From contig CAWUEW020000002.1 in the NCBI GenBank assembly GCA_963921255.3, positions 558,001-622,000 of the forward strand: DNA of 64,000 nucleotides, written 5' to 3'. Both the position numbers and the translations under genes were made by a program. Positions 57,352 through 64,000 of the stretch are shown piece by piece (the first letter of the stretch is position 1; each line of letters opens with the position of its first letter). Source of the DNA: JANSYL01 sp963921255. GTDB lineage: Bacteria; Pseudomonadota; Alphaproteobacteria; Rhodobacterales; Rhodobacteraceae. The notes under the pieces were generated by a model that did not search any database, was not told where the DNA came from, and was given only the letters and a program-made list of their open reading frames with translations.

Positions 57352-60024
57352 ATGCCCGTTGTCGTCGTTGAATCGCCCGCTAAGGCAAAGACAATCAACA
57401 AATATTTGGGAAGCGACTACACCGTTCTCGCCTCCTACGGTCACGTGCGGGACTTGCCGTCGAAGGACGGCTCGGTGAATCCCGACGAGGGCTTCGCGAT
57501 GGAATGGGAGATCGGCACAGACAGCAAAAAGCATGTCAAAGCCATTGCCGACGCCCTGAAGGACGACCAGACCCTGATCCTCGCCACGGACCCCGATCGC
57601 GAAGGCGAAGCGATCTCGTGGCATCTTCAGGAGGCGCTGACCAAGCGCAAGGCCATCAAGAAAGGCACCGAGGTCAGCCGGGTCGTGTTCAACGCGATCA
57701 CGAAGTCGGCAGTGACCGAAGCCATGCAGAACCCGCGCCAGGTCGATATGGAGTTGGTCGAGGCGTATCTGGCGCGGCGCGCGCTCGACTATCTGGTGGG
57801 CTTCAACCTCAGCCCGGTTCTTTGGCGCAAGCTGCCGGGCGCGAAATCGGCCGGGCGGGTCCAATCGGTCGCCTTGCGCATCATCACCGACCGCGAGATG
57901 GAGATCGAAGCCTTCCGCGCCCGCGAATACTGGTCGGTCCGGGCCATGCTGGATACGCCGCGTGGAAAATCCTTCGAAGCGCGCCTTGTCGCGATGGGCG
58001 GAAAGAAACTGGATCGTTACGATCTGTCCACCGCCGCCGAAGCCAGCCTTGCGGTGCAGGCCGTTTCGTCACGCGCCCTGTCGGTCACGTCGGTTGACGC
58101 CAAGCCGGCCAGCCGCAACCCGTCGCCGCCCTTCGTGACGTCGACGCTGCAACAGGAAGCCAGCCGCAAGTTTGGCTTCGGCGCGCGCCAAACCATGTCC
58201 ACCGCCCAACGTCTCTACGAAGCCGGCCACATCACTTATATGCGAACCGACGGCATCGACATGGCCCCCGAGGCTGTCACGGGCGCGCGCGACGCGATCT
58301 CGGCCCGGTTCGGTGCCGAATATGTCCCGGGAAAACCGCGCATTTACAAGAACAAGGCCAAGAACGCGCAGGAGGCCCACGAGTGTATCCGACCGACGGA
58401 TATGTCCAAGGGCCCGGACGACATCAAGCTCAGTGAAGATGATCAGCGCAAACTCTACGATCTGATCTGGAAGCGCACCATCGCAAGTCAGATGGAAGCC
58501 GCGCGCCTGGAGCGGACCACAGTCACGATCGCCAGCGCCGACGCGCAGGTCGAACTGCGCGCAACTGGGCAGGTTGTCCTCTTTGACGGCTTTCTGAAGG
58601 TCTATGAGGAAGGCCGGGACGACGACGACAGCGAAGACAGCCGCCGCCTGCCCCAAATGGCGCAGGGCGATGCGCTGGCCCCAACGCGGTCTGGGCTCGA
58701 GGCTGAGTTTGCCAAAGCCGACGGCGATGGCGACGCGCTCGTGGAACCGGAGACAGCGGGTGACATGCGTCGCAACGCCGGTGGCCTGCTGTCCGCCGAC
58801 GGTGCCGTTTTTGGCCAGCAGCATTTCACACAACCGCCCCCGCGCTATACCGAAGCCACCTTGGTCAAGCGGATGGAAGAGTTGGGCATCGGACGTCCGT
58901 CCACCTATGCCTCAATCCTCGATACGATCCAGAACCGGGGCTATGTCCGCAAGGAGAAGAACCGCCTGTTCCCCGAAGACAAGGGGCGGTTGGTCACCGC
59001 TTTCCTGGCGAATTATTTCCGCCAATACGTCGAATACGATTTCACGGCGGCGCTCGAAAACCAGTTGGACGAGGTCAGCGCGGGCGACCGTGCCTACAAG
59101 GATGTGCTCGACGCGTTCTGGCGCGATTTCTCGGCCGCGATCGCAGAGACCTCGGAGCTGCGGATCACGGATGTTCTGGAGAAGATCAACGAGGTTCTGG
59201 AGCCCCACCTGTTCCCGCCGAACGCAGAGGGGACCGACCCACGGCTCTGTCCGCGCTGCGGTGAAGGTCGGCTATCGATGCGCACGGCGCGCTCGGGCGG
59301 CGCGTTCATCGGATGCTCAAACTACCCGGAATGCCGCTACACCCGTCCCTTCGGTCCGCCCGGTGAAGAGGGCGACAGCGGATCCTCCGAGTTGGAAGAC
59401 AAGATGCTTGGCGTCGATCCGGATTCGTCCCAGGCCGTTTTCCTGCGCAATGGCCGGTTTGGCTGGTACGTGCAGCTTGGCGAAGTCACCGAAGACGTTA
59501 AGAAACCACCGCGGGCGTCCCTCCCGAAAGCTTGGCCACCGGAGACGATGGATCTGGATAAGGCGTTGCAACTTCTGCATCTTCCACGCCTCGTCGGCAC
59601 CCACCCTGAGGATGGTGAGCCTGTTGAGACCAATTTTGGACGGTACGGGCCCTACGTGACACACACACCCAAGGGCGGCCGCAAGATCTACGCGAACCTG
59701 CCGGACGAGGAAGAGGTGTTCACGCTCGGGATGAACCGCGCTGTTGAGCTTCTGGCCGCGAAGGCGGCCGGGCGCGGCGGTCGCGGTGCGGCAGCCGAAC
59801 CTCTGAAGGCGCTTGGCGAGCACCCGGAACATGGCGGGCCCGTGAACGTCATGAAGGGCCGCTACGGGCCCTACGTGAAGTGGGAAAAGATCAACGCGAC
59901 CTTGCCCAAAGGCACCGAGCCCGAAGATGTCACGATGGAAACCGCCGTTGGCTTGATCGCCGAAAAACAGGCCAAAGGCGGCAAGGGCACCGGGAAACGT
60001 CGGACCACCAAGAAGAAGTCGTGA
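57352..60024 (+). CDS. topA: DNA topoisomerase I
   Basis: Topoisomerase I relaxes negative supercoils by single-strand passage. The 890-residue protein opens with the Toprim domain (VVESPAKAKTINKYLG and ATDPDREGEAISWHL). The active-site tyrosine is Y296 in YMRTDG. A zinc-ribbon repeat follows the core (CPRCGEGRLSMRT then GCSNYPECRYTRPF), and several basic repeats end it (GRYGPYV twice, and a Lys-rich tail KRRTTKKKS). The length matches alphaproteobacterial enzymes. An acidic, low-complexity insertion (EEGRDDDDSEDSRR) precedes residue 430. Confidence 0.97.
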   Translation: MPVVVVESPAKAKTINKYLGSDYTVLASYGHVRDLPSKDGSVNPDEGFAMEWEIGTDSKKHVKAIADALKDDQTLILATDPDREGEAISWHLQEALTKRKAIKKGTEVSRVVFNAITKSAVTEAMQNPRQVDMELVEAYLARRALDYLVGFNLSPVLWRKLPGAKSAGRVQSVALRIITDREMEIEAFRAREYWSVRAMLDTPRGKSFEARLVAMGGKKLDRYDLSTAAEASLAVQAVSSRALSVTSVDAKPASRNPSPPFVTSTLQQEASRKFGFGARQTMSTAQRLYEAGHITYMRTDGIDMAPEAVTGARDAISARFGAEYVPGKPRIYKNKAKNAQEAHECIRPTDMSKGPDDIKLSEDDQRKLYDLIWKRTIASQMEAARLERTTVTIASADAQVELRATGQVVLFDGFLKVYEEGRDDDDSEDSRRLPQMAQGDALAPTRSGLEAEFAKADGDGDALVEPETAGDMRRNAGGLLSADGAVFGQQHFTQPPPRYTEATLVKRMEELGIGRPSTYASILDTIQNRGYVRKEKNRLFPEDKGRLVTAFLANYFRQYVEYDFTAALENQLDEVSAGDRAYKDVLDAFWRDFSAAIAETSELRITDVLEKINEVLEPHLFPPNAEGTDPRLCPRCGEGRLSMRTARSGGAFIGCSNYPECRYTRPFGPPGEEGDSGSSELEDKMLGVDPDSSQAVFLRNGRFGWYVQLGEVTEDVKKPPRASLPKAWPPETMDLDKALQLLHLPRLVGTHPEDGEPVETNFGRYGPYVTHTPKGGRKIYANLPDEEEVFTLGMNRAVELLAAKAAGRGGRGAAAEPLKALGEHPEHGGPVNVMKGRYGPYVKWEKINATLPKGTEPEDVTMETAVGLIAEKQAKGGKGTGKRRTTKKKS

Positions 60025-60069
60025 TGCGGGCGGCGCGCGCCCCTTGACGGCACGCACCCGAGGTCAGAC

Positions 60070-60657
60070 ATGGGAGGCATGAACAATCTTGCCTCCCCGA
60101 TCGATTTCCTGCTCACCCGCCGCTCTGTCCCCGCCAAGACTCTGACCGGCCCCGCGCCCTCGGACGACGACCTGCGCCAGATGCTGACCGCCGCTGCACG
60201 CGTGCCCGACCATGGCAAGCTCGAGCCGTGGCGGTTTGCCGTTTTGTCGGGCGACGCGGCACGCCGCCTCGGGGAACTGACCCGCGAGATGGGGGCCGAG
60301 CGTGACGATCAAACGCCTGAAAAACTTGCCAAATTGGCGGACGGGTTCGACACGGACGCCCGGATCGTCACCGTCCTGTCCACCCCGGTGGACAGCGACA
60401 AGATCCCGCTCTTCGAACAACAATTGACCGCGGGATGTGTGTGTCTGGGACTGGTCAATGCAGCCCTGACAATGGGTTACGGCGCAAACTGGCTCACGGG
60501 TTGGATCGCCCATGACGCCGCATTCCTTGATCGCGCGTTCGGGCTGGAACGGCCTGCAACCATTGCGGGGTTCATCCATATCGGCACCGCCCCGAACCGT
60601 CCGCCCGAACGTCCGCGCCCTGATCTGGATGCGATCACCACCTGGGTCGATGCATGA
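60070..60657 (+). CDS. nitroreductase family protein (YdjA-like)
   Basis: The 195-residue FMN protein has RRSVPAKTLTGPAPSDDDL at the N-terminus, ARVPDHGKLEPWRFAV and a central TAGCVCLGLVNAALTMGYG that pack against FMN, and a C-terminal GFIHIGTAPNRPPERPRP. This is the YdjA/small nitroreductase pattern. GAGGT precedes the ATG. It overlaps the EI24 gene by 4 bases. The physiological substrate is unknown. Confidence 0.9.
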   Translation: MGGMNNLASPIDFLLTRRSVPAKTLTGPAPSDDDLRQMLTAAARVPDHGKLEPWRFAVLSGDAARRLGELTREMGAERDDQTPEKLAKLADGFDTDARIVTVLSTPVDSDKIPLFEQQLTAGCVCLGLVNAALTMGYGANWLTGWIAHDAAFLDRAFGLERPATIAGFIHIGTAPNRPPERPRPDLDAITTWVDA

Positions 60658-61343
60658 TTTTTGGCGCGTTCTTTAAAGCGATAGCCCAACTCAGCGATCG
60701 TCGCTTCTGGGGCGTCCTGGCCCTGGGGGTCGGTTTGACCATCGGCCTTCTGGTCGGCTTCTATGTTCTGTTCGTGGCGTTGGTTGGCTGGCTTTTGCCG
60801 GACGCATTCGCGCTGCCCTGGATCGGTGACATCACTTGGGTCGACAACGCGCTCACGCTGGCGGGAATTCCGCTGATGCTGGTGCTGTCGGTGTTTTTGA
60901 TGGTGCCGGTGGCGTCCGCCTTCACTGGCATTTTCCTCGACCGGATCGCAGCAGCGGTGGAGGATCGGCACTACCCGACCCTGCCGCCTGCCAGGCAAGT
61001 CGGCATTGTCGAAGGCTTGGGAGACGGGCTGCGGTTTCTCGGGGTGATCGTGGGCGTGAACCTGATCGCTTTGGTTGGATATCTGGCCTTCGCACCGATC
61101 GCGCCGCTTCTGTTCTGGCTTGTGAACGGTGTTCTTCTCGGCCGCGAATACGGTCAGATGGTGGCGCTGCGTCGGTCCGACGCTGCCGGAGCGGCCGCGT
61201 TCCGGCAACGACACCGCGTCACGTTGTTTGCAGCCGGGGTTCTAATGGCCGTGCCGCTGACGATCCCCGTGGTGAATCTACTTGTGCCGATCCTTGGCGC
61301 AGCGACCTTCACGCATCTATACCACGCCCTCAACAGGGCCTAG
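60654..61343 (+). CDS. EI24-domain membrane protein (CysZ-like)
   Basis: The 229-residue protein has four or more membrane helices and the EI24/CysZ pattern (FFKAIAQLSDRRFWGVLALG, LIALVGYLAFAPIAPLLFW and NGVLLGREYGQMVALRR). CysZ relatives import sulfate, but in this subgroup the function is not shown. It is coupled to the nitroreductase gene by a 4-base overlap and converges on the DUF1467 gene, also with a 4-base overlap. Confidence 0.85.
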   Translation: MIFGAFFKAIAQLSDRRFWGVLALGVGLTIGLLVGFYVLFVALVGWLLPDAFALPWIGDITWVDNALTLAGIPLMLVLSVFLMVPVASAFTGIFLDRIAAAVEDRHYPTLPPARQVGIVEGLGDGLRFLGVIVGVNLIALVGYLAFAPIAPLLFWLVNGVLLGREYGQMVALRRSDAAGAAAFRQRHRVTLFAAGVLMAVPLTIPVVNLLVPILGAATFTHLYHALNRA

Positions 61344-61621
61344 TTGATCTCGCCCATCCCGAAATAGCTGAACAGGTCGATGTCCTCGATCGTGATCGCG
61401 CCGGTGATGATGATCGCGGCAATCACCGCCCAGACAACAGCCGCAACCGCCGTGGTCACGAGGAACCGCTTGCGCAGGTGCGGGTTGGCCGGGGCAGAGC
61501 CGTGTGTCCCCGCCACCCGGGCGCCGGCTTCGTCCTGACTTTGCATCCGAATGGGCAGGATCACGAACAAGGTCATGAACCAGATGATCGCATAAAGGAC
61601 GAGCCCGGTGACCACGTTCAT
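61340..61621 (-). CDS. DUF1467 small membrane protein
   Basis: The 93-residue protein has two membrane helices (about 5-22 and 55-78) and the DUF1467 opening VTGLVLYAIIWFMTLFVILP. Its ATG overlaps the stop of the epimerase gene (TGATG), an arrangement conserved in Alphaproteobacteria, yet the function is unknown. Confidence 0.88.
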   Translation of the reverse strand: MNVVTGLVLYAIIWFMTLFVILPIRMQSQDEAGARVAGTHGSAPANPHLRKRFLVTTAVAAVVWAVIAAIIITGAITIEDIDLFSYFGMGEIN

Positions 61622-62025
61622 CAGACTTGCTCCAGCTCGACCAGCGTGCCGGTAAAGTCTTTTGGATGCAGGAACAAAACCGGTTTGCCATGCGCGCCGA
61701 TTTTGGATTCCCCGGTGCCCAACACGCGGGCGCCAGAGGCCTGCAATTGGTCACGGGCCGCCAGGATATCATCAACCTCATAGCAGATGTGGTGAATGCC
61801 GCCCGACGGGTTCTTGTCGAGGAAACCCTGTATCGGGGAATTATCGCCGAGCGGGTAGAGAAGTTCGACCTTGGTGTTTGGCAACTCAATGAACACGACC
61901 GTGACACCGTGATCGGGTTCGTCCTGCGGGTCACCAACCTTGGCCCCCAACGTGTCGCGGTATTGCGCGGAGGCCGCCTCCAAGTCAGGGACAGCGATGG
62001 CGACGTGGTTCAGGCGACCGATCAT
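61621..62025 (-). CDS. mce: methylmalonyl-CoA epimerase
   Basis: The epimerase interconverts (S)- and (R)-methylmalonyl-CoA in propionyl-CoA oxidation. The 134-residue protein fits a glyoxalase-type fold: metal ligands in MIGRLNHVAIAVPD (His), VVFIELPNTKVELLYP (Glu), GGIHHICYEVDD (His) and LFLHPKDFTGTLVELEQV (Glu). The start at 62025 has GGAG 7 bases away; the frame is open upstream but that part is antisense to the next gene. The cut-off gene at position 1 may be a propionyl-CoA synthetase of the same pathway, 62 kb away. Confidence 0.95.
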   Translation of the reverse strand: MIGRLNHVAIAVPDLEAASAQYRDTLGAKVGDPQDEPDHGVTVVFIELPNTKVELLYPLGDNSPIQGFLDKNPSGGIHHICYEVDDILAARDQLQASGARVLGTGESKIGAHGKPVLFLHPKDFTGTLVELEQV

Positions 62026-62183
62026 GGGACACTCCGGCGGTTGATCATGCGTTGCGGTGACATATGGCGCGCAGACCCGGTCTTGCCAAGCGCCCCTTCG
62101 CCGCAGAGCCATTAACCGAAGCGCAACATTGCCGGTGTCTAATGTCCAGTGACGACAGGTGATGGACAACTCGGGGAACAGGT

Positions 62184-62891
62184 ATGGATGACGGGTTCGG
62201 AGATCGGGGCTTTCGGCCGACACCCACGTCGGACCGCCCACTTTTGGGCCTCACCATTCTTGTGGTTGAGGACAGCCGCTACAGTTCCGAGGCGATGCGC
62301 CTGATGTGCTTGCGCTCCGGGGCGCGGATCAGACGCGCCGACAGTGTGTCTGCCGCCCGTCGGCATCTCAATGTTTACCGCCCCTCGGCCGGCATTGTGG
62401 ATCTTGGATTACCGGACGGTGACGGTCTGTCCGTCATCCGTCGGATGCGCGGGATGACACCCCCCGTCCCAATTGTTCTGGGCACCTCCGGCACCGATGC
62501 AGATGATGCCAAACCGACCTGTCTGGCGGCGGGGGCCCACGGGTTTCTGGAAAAGCCCGTGCGCGGTATCGACCTGTTTCAGAACGAGATTTTGGCCCAT
62601 TTGCCGCCCGATCTGCGCCCGAGAGACACCGCCATCCCCCCGGACAGGGCGGTCGCGCCCGACCCGCTGACATTGAGAGAGGATTTGACCCACGCGATGG
62701 ACCTTCTGGCACTGGATCGCCCGCCGATTGGGTATCTCCAGCGGTTTCTGATCGGCCTCGCCCGCAGTGTCGGTGACGATGGTCTGTTGTACCTGGCACG
62801 CGGGATGGGTGTGGATTTACCGGGACGCCAACGGGCGGACCTACGTCAATCGCTCTCGACACGCATTCAAAGCATTCCCGATGCCGTTTGA
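62184..62891 (+). CDS. response regulator with an unrecognised C-terminal region
   Basis: The 235-residue protein has a receiver domain at about 22-140: E29-D30, phosphoacceptor D73 (GIVDLGLPDGDG), T101 (VLGTSG) and K124 (FLEKPV). The remaining 95 residues contain a helical segment (REDLTHAMDLLALD, then YLQRFLIGLARSVGDDGLLY) with no DNA-binding or enzymatic motif I know. It may act by protein interaction. No histidine kinase gene is beside it. It diverges from the epimerase gene. Confidence 0.85.
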   Translation: MDDGFGDRGFRPTPTSDRPLLGLTILVVEDSRYSSEAMRLMCLRSGARIRRADSVSAARRHLNVYRPSAGIVDLGLPDGDGLSVIRRMRGMTPPVPIVLGTSGTDADDAKPTCLAAGAHGFLEKPVRGIDLFQNEILAHLPPDLRPRDTAIPPDRAVAPDPLTLREDLTHAMDLLALDRPPIGYLQRFLIGLARSVGDDGLLYLARGMGVDLPGRQRADLRQSLSTRIQSIPDAV

Positions 62892-62915
62892 GCCTTGGGC
62901 CAGAGCCAAGTCGGC

Positions 62916-63644
62916 TTAGCCGAGCGCAGGGTCGCGTGCATAGAGAAGCGGCGCCGTGAGGTCTGACAACCGTTGCTTCTGGCGCCCCGACGCGTCGAAG
63001 TTCTGCGGGGCGAGCCACGTGTCGAAAGCCGCCTTCAAAGCAGGCCATTCAGAGTCGATCGCCGCAAACCACGCGGTATCACGGTTGCGGCCCTTGATGA
63101 CGGCGGCTTGCCGAAACACGCCTTCATAGGACAGGCCCAGACGCGCCGCTGCGCGGCGGGACGCGAGGTTCAGGGCGTTGCACTTCCATTCATATCGCCG
63201 GTACCCGGCGTCAAACGCCCACCCCATCATCAGGGCCATGGCCTCTGTCGCGGCCCGCGTGCCTTGCATGCGGGGCGAAAAATTCAGATGTCCAACCTCG
63301 ATGCTTCCCGCGTCCGGCGCGATCCGAAGATAGCTGCCCATTCCGACTGTGCGCCCCTCGGGCGTGCAGAAGGCGAAAAAGACAGGATCCGAGCCGCTTT
63401 CCAGTGTGCGCAACCACGCCGAAAAGGTGTCGAAATCGGCATAGGGCCCGTAGGGCAGGTAATCCCAAACCTGATCCTGCCCGGCATATGCATCGAATAG
63501 GTCAGAGGCATGCACGTCGGCAAGCAGCGGTTCAATGCGAACAGAGGTGCCGTGCAAGTTCAGGCCATCGGGTCGCACCGGGGGCCGGAATCCGGCGACT
63601 TCGCGACCCAAGTCAACAGTCTTTGTTTCAGAGTCTGTTGTCAT
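62916..63644 (-). CDS. GNAT N-acetyltransferase
   Basis: The 242-residue protein is of the RimJ/RimL-like type. It has GMGSYLRIAPDAGSIEVGHL with the core strand, then the acetyl-CoA-binding region QGTRAATEAMALMMGWAF and the closing CNALNLASRRAAARLGLSYEG. A longer tail than usual (DSEWPALKAAFDTWL and a final basic part) follows. Substrate unknown. It lies between the response regulator gene (convergent) and aspS, 82 bases from the latter. Confidence 0.9.
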   Translation of the reverse strand: MTTDSETKTVDLGREVAGFRPPVRPDGLNLHGTSVRIEPLLADVHASDLFDAYAGQDQVWDYLPYGPYADFDTFSAWLRTLESGSDPVFFAFCTPEGRTVGMGSYLRIAPDAGSIEVGHLNFSPRMQGTRAATEAMALMMGWAFDAGYRRYEWKCNALNLASRRAAARLGLSYEGVFRQAAVIKGRNRDTAWFAAIDSEWPALKAAFDTWLAPQNFDASGRQKQRLSDLTAPLLYARDPALG

Positions 63645-63726
63645 TTTTAGATCTCACAGCTCCAATTTATCGCCCAATCTTACAATAAGCTTCCACTTTT
63701 TCTGCGTGCTGTGGATAATTTGGGGA

Positions 63727-64000
63727 TCAATCTTGCGGGATGACACGCAGCCCCAGTTCCATCAGCTGGTCGCTGGTGGGATCGGACGGGGCGGCCATCA
63801 TGAGGTCCTCGGCGCGCTGGTTCATCGGGAACAGGATGACCTCCCGAATGTTGGCCGTGTCGGCCAGGATCATTACGATCCGGTCGATGCCGGCCGCACA
63901 GCCACCGTGGGGCGGCGCGCCATACTGGAATGCGTTGACCATCCCGCCGAACCGCTTGCGCACCTCGTCTTCGCCGTAGCCGGCCAGCTCAAATGCTTTG
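63727..64000 (-). CDS. aspS: 3' end of aspartyl-tRNA synthetase, cut by the window edge
   Basis: The last 90 codons of a class II synthetase are present. They include FGGMVNAFQYGAPPHGGCAA, then GIDRIVMILADTANIREVIL (motif 3, with the ATP-binding arginine) and FPMNQRAEDLMMAAPSDP. Motif 3 and the C-terminal ending match bacterial AspS. The start lies beyond position 64000. Confidence 0.95.
   Translation of the reverse strand, partial: KAFELAGYGEDEVRKRFGGMVNAFQYGAPPHGGCAAGIDRIVMILADTANIREVILFPMNQRAEDLMMAAPSDPTSDQLMELGLRVIPQD

Noticed and set aside
1..64000. Mobile elements, prophage or CRISPR
   Set aside because: No transposase, integrase, phage structural gene or regular spaced repeat was seen; codon use and GC look even throughout.

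Overview
The window is a stretch of alphaproteobacterial chromosome, most probably from a marine Rhodobacteraceae (Roseobacter-group) bacterium. The evidence is uniformly high GC with dense coding, the hom-glpX-recJ order, a cox cluster of the type coxB-ctaB-small gene-ctaG-coxC-SURF1 with no coxA beside it, DUF3572 divergent from a PleD-like gene, a GAAC-N7-GAAC LexA box and a TTGAT-N4-ATCAA Fnr box. I saw no insertion sequence, prophage, CRISPR array or rRNA. One tRNA gene (Glu, UUC) is present. No gap between genes exceeds about 210 bases.

Layout. 1-12.9 kb holds housekeeping and central metabolism: the start of a probable acyl-CoA synthetase, malic enzyme (maeB) behind an 18-bp perfect palindrome, nadK, glyA, a fatty acid desaturase convergent with a TetR regulator, a small lipoprotein, hom-glpX-recJ, tRNA-Glu and two tandem HupE/UreJ-like membrane proteins. 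12.9-22.6 kb is the most coherent accessory block. A TctDE-type two-component system has a periplasmic binding protein in its own operon and is divergent from a tripartite tricarboxylate transporter (tctCBA). After a terminator come a family III CoA-transferase, a short citrate-synthase-fold lyase (citryl-CoA lyase-like) and an AbrB-type membrane protein. Together they suggest uptake, CoA activation and aldol cleavage of a tricarboxylate. 22.6-30.6 kb holds an ABC1/UbiB kinase, an H-NOX/HNOBA-GGDEF pair (nitric oxide to c-di-GMP), a non-pyrrolysine MttB-like methyltransferase, a HAD phosphatase, a MarR regulator, a frameshifted DUF3572 gene and a PleD-like diguanylate cyclase.

30.6-32.6 kb is an envelope or metal stress module: ECF sigma factor, a putative anti-sigma partner, a CpxP-like periplasmic protein and a secreted EF-hand protein. 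32.7-43.3 kb holds DUF983, a Nudix hydrolase, a DMT-type permease, a second desaturase divergent from an XRE regulator with tandem 19-bp repeats, a carnitine dehydrogenase-thioesterase fusion with an SGNH hydrolase, an aldo/keto reductase, an SOS-controlled ImuA-like gene, dprA and tldD. 43.4-52.4 kb is the cytochrome aa3 oxidase assembly cluster, followed by thrC, an M16 peptidase, an acetyltransferase and a GlcD-like flavoprotein. 52.4-64 kb carries metG, a serine hydrolase, an MFS permease, topA, a nitroreductase, an EI24 protein, DUF1467, methylmalonyl-CoA epimerase, a response regulator, a GNAT protein and the 3' end of aspS.

Several regulator-operator pairs can be read directly from the sequence. 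They are TGTCAG half-sites with helical phasing in the tctD/tctC gap, a TetR-type palindrome at the TetR gene start, tandem repeats over the XRE start codon, the LexA box before the ImuA-like gene and the Fnr box before coxB. Functions are inferred from motifs and remembered family knowledge; no database search was run.
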